In this document: positions 40,001-50,625 of the stretch, piece by piece
Numbering within the stretch: position 1 is the first letter of the stretch
How the letters are laid out: the number at the start of each line of letters is the position of its first letter
Assembly: GCA_031308135.1 (NCBI GenBank)
Contig: JAHLJT010000631.1
Location: forward strand, 147,504,580-147,568,579
Source: Acheta domesticus
Lineage: Eukaryota > Arthropoda > Insecta > Orthoptera > Gryllidae
Direction: 5' to 3'
Length of the DNA: 64,000 bases
The notes under the pieces: model-generated
What the model was told of the DNA's origin: nothing
The model's input: only the letters and a program-made list of their open reading frames with translations
Database searches by the model: none
Program-made: the position numbers and the translations under genes

Positions 40001-41532
40001 TTCCTGTGAATTTTTTTAAATAGAACACAAATGTTGTGATATATAAGGCTAATACCTTCAAATTTCGCAAAGAGGAGGCGTAGGTCTATTAGTAAAGCGC
40101 TTGCTTAGCATGCGAGTGTTATCGCATTCGGTACCCAACTTCTATAAATTTCTATGAATTTTTCTAAATAGAACACAAATGTTGTGATATATAAGGCTAT
40201 TATCTTTAAAATCCGCAAAGGGAGACGTTGCTCCATTAGTAAAGCGCTTACTTAGCATGAGAGGGTTTTCGCGTTCGATACCCAACTTCTTTAAATTTCT
40301 TTGAATTTTTCTAAATAGAACAAAAATGTTGTGATATATAAGGCCAATACCTTCAAAATCCACAAAGGGGAGGCGTAGCTCTATTAGTAAAGCGCTTGCT
40401 TTGTCTGCGAGTGTGTCGTGTTCGATACCCAACTTCTATAAATTTCTATGAATTTTTCTAAATAGAACACAAATGTTGTGATATATAAGGTTAATACCTT
40501 CAAAATACCCAAATGGGAGGCGAATCTCCATTAGTAGAGCGCATGCTTAGCATGCGAGTGTCATTGCGTTCTATACCCAATTTCTTTAAATTTCTATGAA
40601 TTTTTTTACATAGAACACAATTGTTGTAATATATATGGCTAATAATTTCAAAGTCCGCAAAGGGGAGTCGTAGCTTCATTAGTAAAGCGCTTGCTATGCA
40701 TGCGAGTGTTATGGCGTTCGATACCCAACTTCTTTAAATTCCTATGAATTTTTCTAAATAGAACACAAATATTGTGATATATAAGGCTAATACCTTCAAA
40801 AGCGGCGAAGGAGAGACGATGCTCCATTAGTAATGCGCTTGCTTAGCATGCGAGTGTTTATCGCGTTCTATACCTAACTTCTATAAATTTCTATTAATAT
40901 TTTTAAATAGAACACAAATGTTATGATATATGAGGCTAATACTTTCTAAATCCTCAAAGGAGAGACGTAGCTCCATTGGTAAAGCGATTGCTTAGAATGT
41001 GAATGATATCGCGCTCGATACCCAACTTCATTAACTTTCTATGAATTTTTCTAATTAGAACACAAATGTTGTGATATATAAGGCTAATACCTTCGAAATC
41101 CGCAAAAAGGAGGCGTAGCTTCATTAGTTAAACGCTTGCTTAGCTTGCGAGTGTTATCGCGTTCGATGCCCAACTTCTTTAAATTTCTATGAACTTTTCT
41201 GATAGAACACAAATGTTGTGATATATAAGGCTAATACCTTTAAAATCCGCAAAGGGGAGGCGTAGCTCTATTAGTGAAGCGCTTGCTTACCATGCGAGTG
41301 TTATCGCATTCGGTACGCAACTTCTATAAATTTCTTTGAATTTTTCTCAATAGAACACAAATGTTGTGTTATATAAGGCTAATACCTTCAAAATCCGCTA
41401 AGGATAGACGTTGCTCCATTAGTAAAGCGCTTGCTTAGCATGCGAGTGTTGTCGGTTTCGATACCCAACTTTAAAAATTTCTATGAAATTGCTCAATAGA
41501 ACACAAATTTTGTGATCTTTAAAGCTATTACC
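34051..41532 (+). repeat. tRNA-Ala(AGC)-derived satellite array, segment C (inverted)
   Basis: The same monomer as segments A and B but with tRNA-like sense on the plus strand, about 50 copies. Spacing checked at CGTAGC positions 35834, 35983, 36131 and 36279 gives 148-149 bp. Blocks of several monomers are duplicated: the stretch around 37053-37250 recurs about 439 bp on, near 37492, with the same private variants. No gene is visible. Confidence 0.95.
35831..35980 (+). promoter_or_regulatory. representative satellite monomer with Pol III-like signals
   Basis: One monomer as an example. The tRNA-like start GAGGCGTAGCTC is at 35831. A B box matching GWTCRANNC (GTTCGATAC) lies at 35882-35890. 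A TTTTT run is at 35925-35929, within about 40 bp of the B box. TATATAA at 35944-35950 sits about 34 bp before the next tRNA-like start. The A-box region TAGCTC(C/T)ATTAG is degenerate at one conserved A. This is the layout of a tRNA-type Pol III unit; expression is not shown by sequence. Confidence 0.65.
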
Positions 41533-41759
41533 CGGGACCGAAAAGGTATTGAATACCGGTAAAAATACCGGTAAAATACCGGTATTTTTTCATACCGGTA
41601 TAAAATACCTGTATTCTTTTATACCGGTAAAATATCTTTATAGGACATCTATACCGGTATGGACGTCCATAAAGTTTATACCGGTATTATACCGGTATTT
41701 TCTATGGAAATAGTGCCGCGTGCCCCACACACGCGCCACAAATGCGCGCGCCACAAACG

Positions 41760-42235
41760 CGTGCCACACGCGCTCTCGGCAATTTCACGCGTGAGCTAAC
41801 TACACGCGCGCGCCCACACTCGAGCGCGCCAAACACACGCGCCCCATACACATGCGCGCCAACACGTGTGCGCATCAAACACGCGCGCCGAACAAACGCG
41901 CGCGCCGAACAAACGCGCGCACCGAACAAAGGCGCGATCCGAACAAACGAGCGCGCCGAACAAACGCGCGTTCCGAACAAACGCGCGCGCCGAACAAACG
42001 CGCGATCCGAACAAACGCGCTAGCCGAACAAACGCGCGCGCCGAACACGCGCGCGCCGAACACACGCGCGCGCCGAACAAACGCGCGCGCCGAACAAACG
42101 CGCGCGCCAAACAAACGCGCGCGCCGAACAAACGCGCGCGCTGAACAAACGCGCCCGCCGAACAAACGCGCGCGCCGAACAAACGCGCGCGCCGAACAAA
42201 CGCGCGAGCCGAATAAACGCGAGCGCCTAACACAC
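41760..42235. repeat. 17-bp CG-rich minisatellite (AACAAACGCGCGCGCCG)
   Basis: About twenty tandem copies of a 17-bp unit with long alternating CGCGCG tracts. It creates overlapping open frames on both strands (arginine/alanine-rich and RAVCSARAF-type repeats), which are period artefacts. Alternating purine-pyrimidine runs of this kind are classical Z-DNA-prone sequence. Confidence 0.9.
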
Positions 42236-42318
42236 GCTTGCACCTCTCACACGCGCGCTACACACTTATGCGCTATACACTCACGCTCTATGCACCCACG
42301 CGCTATATACACTCGCTC

Positions 42319-42354
42319 TTTCTTTCTCTTTCTCTCTTTCGTTCTCTTTCGATT

Positions 42355-42393
<39 letters not shown>

Positions 42394-42395
42394 GT
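42319..42395. repeat. CT/CA microsatellite
   Basis: TTTCTCT and CTCTCT runs followed by a CACACA run within the hAT-like element. Simple sequence only. Confidence 0.9.
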
Positions 42396-42843
42396 ACACA
42401 TTCGGCAAAGCGTTTGTTGGGGCCTACGGTCAAACATCCTTCTCTCATATTTCAATTCTACTCACTGCGAAAAGAAATTAATAGCGTGGAGTATGTAGGT
42501 CGAGTGCGTTATCCTCTGCCGAACCGGAGACGCTCGTGGGTCGAAACGCTGACATCCGGAAACTGCCTACGCAACGGCGCAGCCCTCGCAGTTCTTACAA
42601 AGGGGAACTGATTCCGAGAATCGGAATGCGCCAAGGAACGTTGCGTGAAGTCTTATCAACCGATGTCAGATTTCTGTCGCCTTCGTTCTTTCACAACTGA
42701 TGTCGAAGGTCATATCCTGGCAGAGGCCGCAGGCCCGACCACGCGCGACGATGTCTGCACTTCGAGAGGCGGCACGTTGCAATTGTTTTAAAAACTACTT
42801 GCCATACTTCACAGCACTTAAATTTCACATTTATGAGTTTTGA

Positions 42844-43034
42844 GGGTGAGGATAGGACAAGGAAGAGGAAGGAAAGATCGCTCGCGGGCCGAGGAGAATT
42901 CTAGCGGCCGGCTGCTCTGATCGGTAGTTTTCCTTGGTTTCTCCGAACAATATCAGAGGAATGCCGGAGCAGTACCCTAATAGACGGGCCACAGACCGCC
43001 CGCGATCTTTCCTTCCTCTTGTCCTATCATCACC
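42844..43034. repeat. imperfect foldback in the hAT-like interior
   Basis: GGGTGAGGATAGGACAAG… (42844-42888) is matched in inverted orientation by …CTTGTCCTATCATCACCC (42998-43034), including an AGGAAGGAAAGATCG core, with two small indels. The arms are about 40 bp around a spacer of roughly 110 bp. Function unknown; it may mark a nested element. Confidence 0.7.
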
Positions 43035-43389
43035 CCTTCACTTACACTTACACTAGCATGCATTACACTGCCATACATGCCGGAAGACCGCGCGGGAGCT
43101 TTTGCCGGCTGGGGAGGGGGGCGCTGGTGGGAGATACCTGGTTTAGGGAAATCCCGCTAATCGACGGTACGTCGGCGCCTGATCTTGCCATGCAATGAGG
43201 AAGATCACTGCCACCTCTCGTAGAAAACGCCCTGCACTTACGGGGTTAGCAATTGCTCGGAATCACTTATAATCATTCAATCGTTAATAGGAACACACTC
43301 TGACTAGTCTCCTGAGGTCTAATAGTGTAGAGCGTGAAAGAGTGTGTATTTAAGGCGAAAGGATTAGGAACAAAAGATAATGTCCGATC

Positions 43390-43905
43390 AGTGGCCCGTT
43401 CGGGCACCCACACGCGCGCGTTGGCGCCCAACCCACGCGCGTTCGCGTCCCCACACGCGCGTCCGCGCTCCCACACGCACGTTCGAGATCCCACACGCGC
43501 GTTCGCGCTCCCACACGCGCGTTCGCGCTCCCACACGCGCGTTCGCGCTCCCACACGCGCGTTCGCGCTCCCACACGCGCGTTCGCGCTCCCACACTCGC
43601 GTTCGCGCTCCCACACGCGCGTTCGTGCGCCCACACGAGCGCGCGACCCCCGGCAGGATTGCGCCCCGACACGCGCGTTCGTTCCCTTACACGCTCGCAC
43701 GACTCCACAAGCGCGTTCGCGCTCCCACACGCGCGTTCGTGCGCCCACAGGCGCGCGCGATCCCACGCGCGTTTGCGCCCCGTCACGCGCGTTCGTTCCC
43801 TTACACGCTCGCACGACTCCACAAGCGCGTTCGTTCCCTTATACGCTCGCACGACTCCACAAGCGCGTTCGCGCTCGCACAGGCGCGTTCGCGCGCCCAC
43901 ACGTC
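43390..43905. repeat. 20-bp CG-rich minisatellite (CACACGCGCGTTCGCGCTCC)
   Basis: Tandem 20-bp units, nearly identical at 43490-43620 and more diverged to the right, where a 50-60-bp higher-order block with GACTCCACAAGCGCGTTCG recurs three times. Apparent open frames in both strands are repeat artefacts. Confidence 0.9.
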
Positions 43906-46900
43906 AGATTGTTTCCCTTCGAAACCTGTATGATTCTACTGAAATACCGGTATTTTGTCATGAAAATACCGGTATTTTCATGAGAAAATACCGGTAAAAT
44001 ACCTCTAAATAGAGGTATATTACCGGTATAGACGTCGAATAAAGGTAAAATACCTCTAAAAATACCGGTATTTGACGTCTTATAAAGGTATTTTTTAAGG
44101 TATTTTGAATAAAGGTATAATAAAGGTAAAGGTATTTCTATACCGGTATAAATACCTTTACCGCTATTATTTCGGTATTCGGTCCCTGGCTATTACCTTC
44201 AAAATCCGCAAAGGGGAAGCATAGCTCCATTCGTAAAGCTCTTGCTCAGCATGCGAGTGTTATCGCGTTCGATACGCATTTTCTTTCAATTTCTATGATT
44301 TTTTCTAAATAGAACACAAATGTTGTGATATATAAGGCTAATACCTTCAAAGTCCGCAAAGGGGAAGCGTAGCTCCATTAGTAAAACACTTGCTTAGCAA
44401 GCGAGTGTTATCGCGCTCGATACCAAACTTCTATAAATTTCTATGGATTTTTCTAAATAGAACACAAATGTTGTGATACATAAAGCTATTACCTTCAAAA
44501 TCCGCGAAGGGGAGACGTAGCTCCATTAGTAAGGCGATTGCTTAGCATGCGAGTGTTATCGCGTTCAATACCCAACTTCTATAATTTTTTTCAAAATAAA
44601 ACACAAATGTTGTGATATATAAAGCTAATTCCTCCAAAATCTGCAAACGGAGGCGTAGCTCCATTAGTAAAGCGCTTGCTTAGCATGCGAGTCTTATCGG
44701 GTTCGATACACAACTTCTATAAATTTCTATGAATTTTCCTAATAGAACACAAATATTGTGATATATAAAACTATTACCTTCCCATTCCGCAATGGGCAGG
44801 CGTAGCTCCATTAGTCAACCGCTTGCTCAGCATGCGAGTGTTATCGCGATCGATACGCAACTTCTATCAATTTCTTTGAATTTTTCTAAATAGAACACAA
44901 ATGTTGTGATATATAAGGCTATTACCTTTAAAATCCGCAAATGGGAGACGTAGCTCCATTAGTAAAGCGCTTGCCTAGCATGCGAGTGATATCGCGTTCG
45001 ATACCCAACTTCTTTAAATTTCTATGAATTTTTCTCAATAGAACACAAATGTTGTGATATATAAGGCTAATACCTTCAAAATCCGCTAAGGGGAGACGTG
45101 GCCCCATTTGTAAAGCGCTTGCTTAGCATACGAGTGTTATCGTGTTCGATACACAACTTCTAAAAGTTTCTATCAATTTTGCTCAATAGAACACAAATGT
45201 AGTGATTTTTACAGCTATTACCTTCAAAATCCGCAAAGGGGAAGCATAGCTCCATTCGTAAAGCGCTTGCTCAGCATGGGAGTGTTATCGCGTTCGATAC
45301 GCAATTTCTTTCAATTTCTATTAATTTTTCTAAATAGAACACAAATGTTGTGATATAGAAGGCTAATACCTTTAAAGGCCGCTAAGGAGTGATGTAGCTC
45401 CATTAGTAAAGCGCTTGCTTAGCATGCGAGTGTTATCGCGTTCGATACACAACTTCTATAAAATTCTATTATTATTTCTAAATAGAACAAAATGTTATAA
45501 CATATAAGGCTAATACCTTCTATATCCCCAAAGGAGAGCCTCAGCTCCATTGCTAAAGCGATTGCTTAGCATTAGAATGATATCGCGTTCGATTACCAAC
45601 TCCTTTACCTTTTTATGAATTTTTCTAATTAGTACACAATAGTTGAGTTATATAAGGCCAATACCTTCTAAATTCGCAAATGGAAGGCGTAGCTCCATTA
45701 CTAAACCGCTTGCTTAGCATGCGAGTGTTATCGTGTTCGATACCCAACTTCTATAATTTTTTTCTAAATAAAACACAAATGTTGTGATATATAAAACTAA
45801 TTCCTTCAAAATCTGCAAAGGGAGGCGTAGCTCCATTAGTAAAGCGCTTGCTTAGCATGCGAGTCTTATCGGGTTCGATATACAACTTCTATAAATTTCT
45901 ATAAATTTTCCTAATAGAACACAAATATTGTGATATATAAAGCCATTACCTTCCTATTCCGCAATGGGGAGGCGTAGCTCCATTAGTCAACCGCTTGCTC
46001 AGCATGCGAGTGTTATCGCGATCGATACGCAACTTCTATAAATTTCTTTGAATTTTTCTAAATAGAACACAAATGTAGTGATATATAAGGCTAATACCTT
46101 CAAAATCCGCAAAGTGGAGGCGTAGCTCCATTAGTTAACCGCTTGCTTAGCTCGCGAGTGTTATCGCGCTCGATAACCAACTTCTATAAATTTCCATGAA
46201 TTTTTCTAAATAGAACTCAGATGTTGTGATATAAAAAGCTAATACTTTCAAAATCCGAAAAAGGGGATGCGTAGCTCTATTAGTAAAGCGCTTGCTTAGC
46301 ATGAGAGTGTTATCGCATTCAGTAACCAACTTCTATAAATTTCTATGAATTTTTCTAAATAGAACACAAATGTTGTGCTATATAAGGCTAATGCCTTCAA
46401 ATCCGCACAAGAGAGACGTAGCTCCGTTAGTAAAGCGCTGGCTTAACATGCGAATGATTTCAAATTCGAAACCCAACTTCTTTCAATTTCTATGAATTTT
46501 TTTAAATAGAAAACAAATGATGTGATATATAAGGCTAATATCTTCAAAATCCGCAATGGGGAGGCGTAGCTCCATTAGTAAAGTGCTCGCTTAGAATGCG
46601 AGTGATATCGCGTTCGATAGCCAACTTGTTTAAATATCTATGAATTTTTAAAAATTGAAAAAATGTTTTGATATATAAGGCTAATACCTTTAAAATTCGC
46701 AAAGGGGAGGCGTAGCTCCATTAGTAAAGCGCTTGCATAACATGCAAGTGTTATCGCGCTCGATAACCAACTTCTATAAATTCCTATAAACTTTTCTCAA
46801 TAGAACACAAATGTTGTGATATATAAGGCTAATGCCTTCAAAATCCGCACACGAGAGACGTAGCTCCGTTAGTAAAGCGCTGGCTTAACATGCGAATGTT

Positions 46901-48329
46901 TTCAAATTCGAAACCCAACTTCATTCAATTTCTATGAATTTTTTTAAATAGAAAACAAATGAAGTGATATATAAGGCTAATATCTTCAAAATCCGCAATG
47001 GGGAGGCGTAGCTCCATTAGTAAAGTGCTCGCTTAGAATGCGAGTGATATCGCGTTCGATAGCCAACTTGTTTAAATATCTATGAATTTTTAAAAATTGA
47101 AAAAATTTTTTGATATATAAGGCTAATACCTTCCAAATTCGCAAATGGGGGGGCGTAGCTCCATTAGTAAAGCGCTTGCATAACATGCGAGTGTTATCGC
47201 GTTCGATAACCAACTTCTATAAATTCCTATAAACTTTTCTCAATAGAACACAAATGTTGTGATATATAAGGCTAATGCCTTCAAAATCCGCACACGAGAG
47301 ACGTAGCTCCGTTAGTAAAGCGCTGGCTTACCATGCGAGTGTTATCGCGTTCGATAACTTACTTCTTTAAATTTATATGAGTTTTTCTAAATAAACAAAA
47401 ATTTTGTGATATATAAGGCTAATATCTTCAAAATTTGCAAAGGCTATCCATAGCTCCATTAGTAAAGAGCCTGCTTAGCATACGAGCGTTATCGCTTTCG
47501 ATACACAACTTCTTTAAATTTCTATGAACTTTTCTAAATAGAACACAAATGTTGTGATATATAAGGCTAATACCTTCAAAACCCGAAAATGGGACGCGTA
47601 GCTCCATTAGTTAACCGCTTGCTTAGCTCGCGAGTGATATCGCGTTCGATACCCAAGTTTTTTAAATTTCTATGAATTTTTCAAAATAGAACACAAATGT
47701 TGTGATATATAAGGCTAATACCTTTAAAATTTGCAAAGGGTAGGCGTAGCTCTATTAGTGAAGCGCTTGCTTAGCATGCGAGTGTTATCGTATTCGGTAC
47801 TCAACTTCTATAAATTTCTTTGACTTTTTCTAAATAGAACACAATGTTGTGATATATCATGGTAATACCTTCAAAATCCGCAAAACGGAGGCGTAGCTCC
47901 CTTAGTAAAGCGCTTGCATAGCATGCGAGTGTTATCGCGTTCGATATCCAACTTCTTTAAATATCTATGAATGTTTCTAAATAGAACACAAATGTTGTGA
48001 TATATAAGGCTAATACCCTCAAAGTCCGCAAAGGGGAGGCGAAGCTCCGTTAGAACAGCGCTTGCTTAGCATGCGAGTGTTATCGCGTTCGATACCCAAC
48101 TTCTATAAATTTCTATGAATTTTTTAAATAGAACACAAATGTTATGATATATAAGGCTAGTACCTTCAAAATCCGCAAAAGGGAGACAGAGCTCCATCGG
48201 TAAAGCGATTGCTTAGCAAGTGAGTGTTATCGCGTTTGATACCCAACTTCTTTAACTTTCTATGAATTGTTTTAAATAGAACACAAATGTTGTATTATAT
48301 AAGGCTAATACCTTCAAAATCCGCAGAAA

Positions 48330-49180
48330 AGAGGCGTAGCTCAATTAGTAAAGCGCTCGCTTAGCATGCGAGAGGTATGGCGTTCGATACCTAACTACTT
48401 CAAATTTCTAGGAATTTTTCTAAATAGAACACAAATGTTGTGATGAATAAGGCTAATATATTCAAAATCCGCAGAGGAGAGGCGTAGCTCAATTAGGAAA
48501 GCGCTCGCTTAGCATGCGAGAGGTATGGCATTCGATACCTAACTACTTCAAAATTCTAAGAATTTTTCTAAATAGAACACAAATGTTGTGATAAATAAGG
48601 CTAATATGTTCAAAATCCGCAAAGGAGAGGCGTAGCTCAATTAGTAAAGCGCTCGCTTAGCATGCAAGAAGAATGGCGTTCGATAACCTAACTACTTCAA
48701 ATTTCTAAGAATTTTTCTAAATAGAACACAAATGTTGTGATAAATAAGCCTAATACCTTCGAAAACCGCAGAGGAGAGGCGTAGCTCAGTTAGAAAGCTC
48801 TCGCTTAGCATGCGAGTGGTATGGCGTTCGAAACCTAACTACTTTAAATTTCTAAGAATTTTCCTAAATAGAACACAAATGTTGTGATAAATAAGGCTCA
48901 TACCTTCAAAATCCGCAGAGGATAGGCGTAGCTCAATTAGTAAAGCGCTCGCTTAGCATGCGAGAGGATATGGCGTTCGATACCTAACTACTTAAAAATT
49001 CTAAGAATTTTTCTAAATAGAACACAAATGTTGTGATAAATAAGGCTAATAACTTCAAAATCCGCAGAGGAGAGGCGTAGCTCAATTAGTAGAGCGCTTG
49101 CTTAGCATGCGAGTGGTATGGCGTTCGAAACCAAAATACTTCAAATTGCTAAGAATTTTTCTAAATAGAACACAAATGTT
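48330..49180 (+). repeat. satellite subfamily closest to the ancestral tRNA-Ala
   Basis: The last six monomers share GCTCAATTAGTA(A/G)AGCGCTCGCTTAGCATGCGAG-type sequence, whose D-arm and A box (TAGCTCAATTAG) match a real tRNA-Ala better than the array consensus. They also share a GATAAATAAGG promoter-like variant in place of GATATATAAGG. They form a homogeneous block, so they were amplified together and late. Confidence 0.75.
49073..49133 (+). pseudogene. best tRNA-Ala(AGC)-like copy, not a functional tRNA
   Basis: D-stem GCTC (49080-49083) pairs with GAGC (49092-49095). Anticodon stem CTTGC/GCGAG (49097-49101, 49109-49113) encloses the loop TTAGCAT with anticodon AGC at 49104-49106. The B box GTTCGAAAC is at 49123-49131. 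The T-stem and the 3' acceptor strand do not pair with the 5' side, so it cannot make a normal tRNA. Confidence 0.8.
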
Positions 49181-49280
49181 NNNNNNNNNNNNNNNNNNNN
49201 NNNNNNNNNNNNNNNNNNNNNNNNNNNNNNNNNNNNNNNNNNNNNNNNNNNNNNNNNNNNNNNNNNNNNNNNNNNNNNNN
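49181..49280. other. assembly gap (100 N)
   Basis: Exactly 100 N, the usual placeholder for a gap of unknown size. Adjacency of the satellite to the sequence on its right is therefore not established. Confidence 0.98.
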
Positions 49281-49655
49281 GATCTTCCTTGCCTAAAACC
49301 ACTTTGTTTTTCCAATAGCAGTGTAGAGTGCTGTGAGCTGTTTATTTATTATTGTGGTATAAACTTTATAAGCGTTGTTCAACAGGCTTATTCCTCTGTA
49401 ATTCTGTGGTTGGCTTCTATTTCCTTTCTTATTAAGAGAGATGACTTTTGCTTTTTTCCATGCATCAGGTATTTGGCATTTTCTCCCACAATTATTAAAT
49501 AGTTCAAGAAGTCTGTTCTTCAGTTCTTCACCTCCATATTTTAGCAGTTCTGCATTGATACATCTATCCCAGAAGCTTTTCTATTTTTCATACTTGACAA
49601 TGCATATTCCATTTCATGTTTGCTCAAAGGGTCTATCTGAGGGTTGTTGTATTCA
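49281..49655 (-). pseudogene. non-LTR (LINE) reverse transcriptase fragment
   Basis: On the minus strand, in shifting frames, one reads the N-terminal half of a LINE reverse transcriptase: a KNRKASGID motif, a PDAWKKAKVISL-like block, a NYRGISLLN block and finally SGFRQGR, which is the (G)FRxGRS box. Several frameshifts and stops break it. The 5' side ends near 49655 and the 3' side is cut by the gap. Family below LINE level is uncertain. Confidence 0.8.
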
Positions 49656-50268
49656 GGGGCGTAGCGTGAATTTTTTAAGAGGGGAAGCGGCATATTCTGT
49701 ATTCAACCTACGTCGTTCACGGATGGTTCGAGGAACTATTTAATTAAAAGTACCTTGTTAATGGAACTTTTCATGGGACATTTCTTGATAAAAGTATTGT
49801 TATTCTCAGTATTGTTACCAGAAAATAAATATTTTTCTTTCAGTACTTGGAAATGTTTTAGATAGTTTTACTCGTCGATAAGCGACACAAGAAATACACA
49901 GAAATATTTCTATATCAAGAGAATAGAATGAGATTACATTCTGGAGAGATGTTTCATCCAGAATCTAGAATGATCTGTTTTGGTAAAAAATGTTTATCAA
50001 ATAAACATAGATCTTCCCTCATGTGTTGCACTAGAAAAATTCTACCGGTACATAGCCATCACACTGCAGTCAGTCCTACTAACAGGATAATCTGGAAACC
50101 TCAATGCTAATTTTCTCACTAAAGAGTAGGTGCTTTACTATTCCTTATTACTTGATACGCTTTTCCCACAAGAACGTCTTTACATTAGATGATAAAGTCC
50201 AAGCATACTGTATAACTCTCAAATTTAATCAACCTAACAAACAAAATATCCCTAAATAATGACGCAGG
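49656..50268. other. intergenic stretch, no gene recognised
   Basis: AT-rich. It begins near CAGGGGCGTAGCGTGAATTTTT (49662 on), which resembles the CAGGGGCGTAGC start of some hAT-type elements, but I find no matching inverted end. Short open frames here show no family signature. Confidence 0.4.
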
Positions 50269-50446
50269 TGTAACGTATTGCATGCAGGGTTTGGGTGAAC
50301 ACTTAATAACAATACTTTATACAAGACACAAATGCACACGTAACTATGTGTTTATTCATGCTCACCATACAATACTGACTGACTGGTCAATGACCAGTGG
50401 TCATGCCTCGTGTTACTCGATATATCGATACAAGGTTATCGTTACA
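50269..50446 (-). repeat. 3' LTR of the Gypsy-type element
   Basis: Bounded by TGTAACG at one end and CGTTACA at the other, so the LTR termini form a 7-bp inverted repeat. It sits directly next to the polypurine tract. At 178 bp it is short for a Gypsy LTR. Only one copy is visible, so the far boundary rests on the terminal inverted repeat. Confidence 0.65.
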
Positions 50447-50625
50447 TCTCCCTTCTCAAAATAAAAATTATTATTTACCTTTGATTATATTGTACATTGA
50501 AATTGTGAATCAAATACAACACTTCATTTTTTAAAGAACTTTGTTAACATTTAAATTATAAATTTCAGACAAACATTAACTAATACATTTTCTTGATCAA
50601 TTAGTTTTTTAATAGAGATTAATAT

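Larger units (their letters stand above)
41533..44188. mobile_element. non-autonomous hAT-like DNA transposon
   Basis: A 2.66-kb insertion in a satellite monomer flanked by the direct repeat GCTATTACC (41524-41532 and 44189-44197; 8-9 bp). The ends are inverted: CGGGACCGAA on the left and, reverse-complemented, CAGGGACCGAA on the right, differing by one base deletion. CAGGG-type ends with about 8-bp duplications are those of hAT elements. Both subterminal regions are packed with the palindrome ACCGGT (8 copies at 41545-41705 and 6 at 43940-44160 by my count). The interior has no transposase-like frame, only CG-rich minisatellites, microsatellites and a foldback, so it must be mobilised in trans, if at all. 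Confidence 0.7.
44189..49180 (+). repeat. tRNA-Ala(AGC)-derived satellite array, segment D
   Basis: About 33 further monomers in plus orientation up to the assembly gap. Multi-monomer blocks are duplicated: a three-monomer block of about 443 bp is seen at 46441, 46883 and 47326 (GGCTTAACATG/GGCTTACCATG), and the block at about 44565-44890 recurs at about 45745-46065 with the same unusual variants. No gene is visible. Confidence 0.95.

Noticed and set aside
41702..42243. Long arginine/alanine-rich and RAVCSARAF-type frames on both strands
   Set aside because: Artefact of a 17-bp CG-rich minisatellite without stop codons.
43273..43997. Overlapping frames with ARVGARTRVWERER or HARSRSHTRV repeats
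   Set aside because: Artefact of a 20-bp minisatellite; open in several frames at once.
1..49180. CRISPR-like regular repeats
   Set aside because: Head-to-tail satellite with no unique spacers, tRNA-like content, eukaryotic context and no cas genes.
48330..49180. Functional tRNA-Ala gene cluster
   Set aside because: Anticodon and D arms fold, but T-stem and acceptor stem do not pair in any unit inspected.
49928..50110. Zinc-finger-like frame (MRLHSGEMFHPESR…)
   Set aside because: Only a chance resemblance to a C2H2 linker; no regular C..C…H…H spacing.
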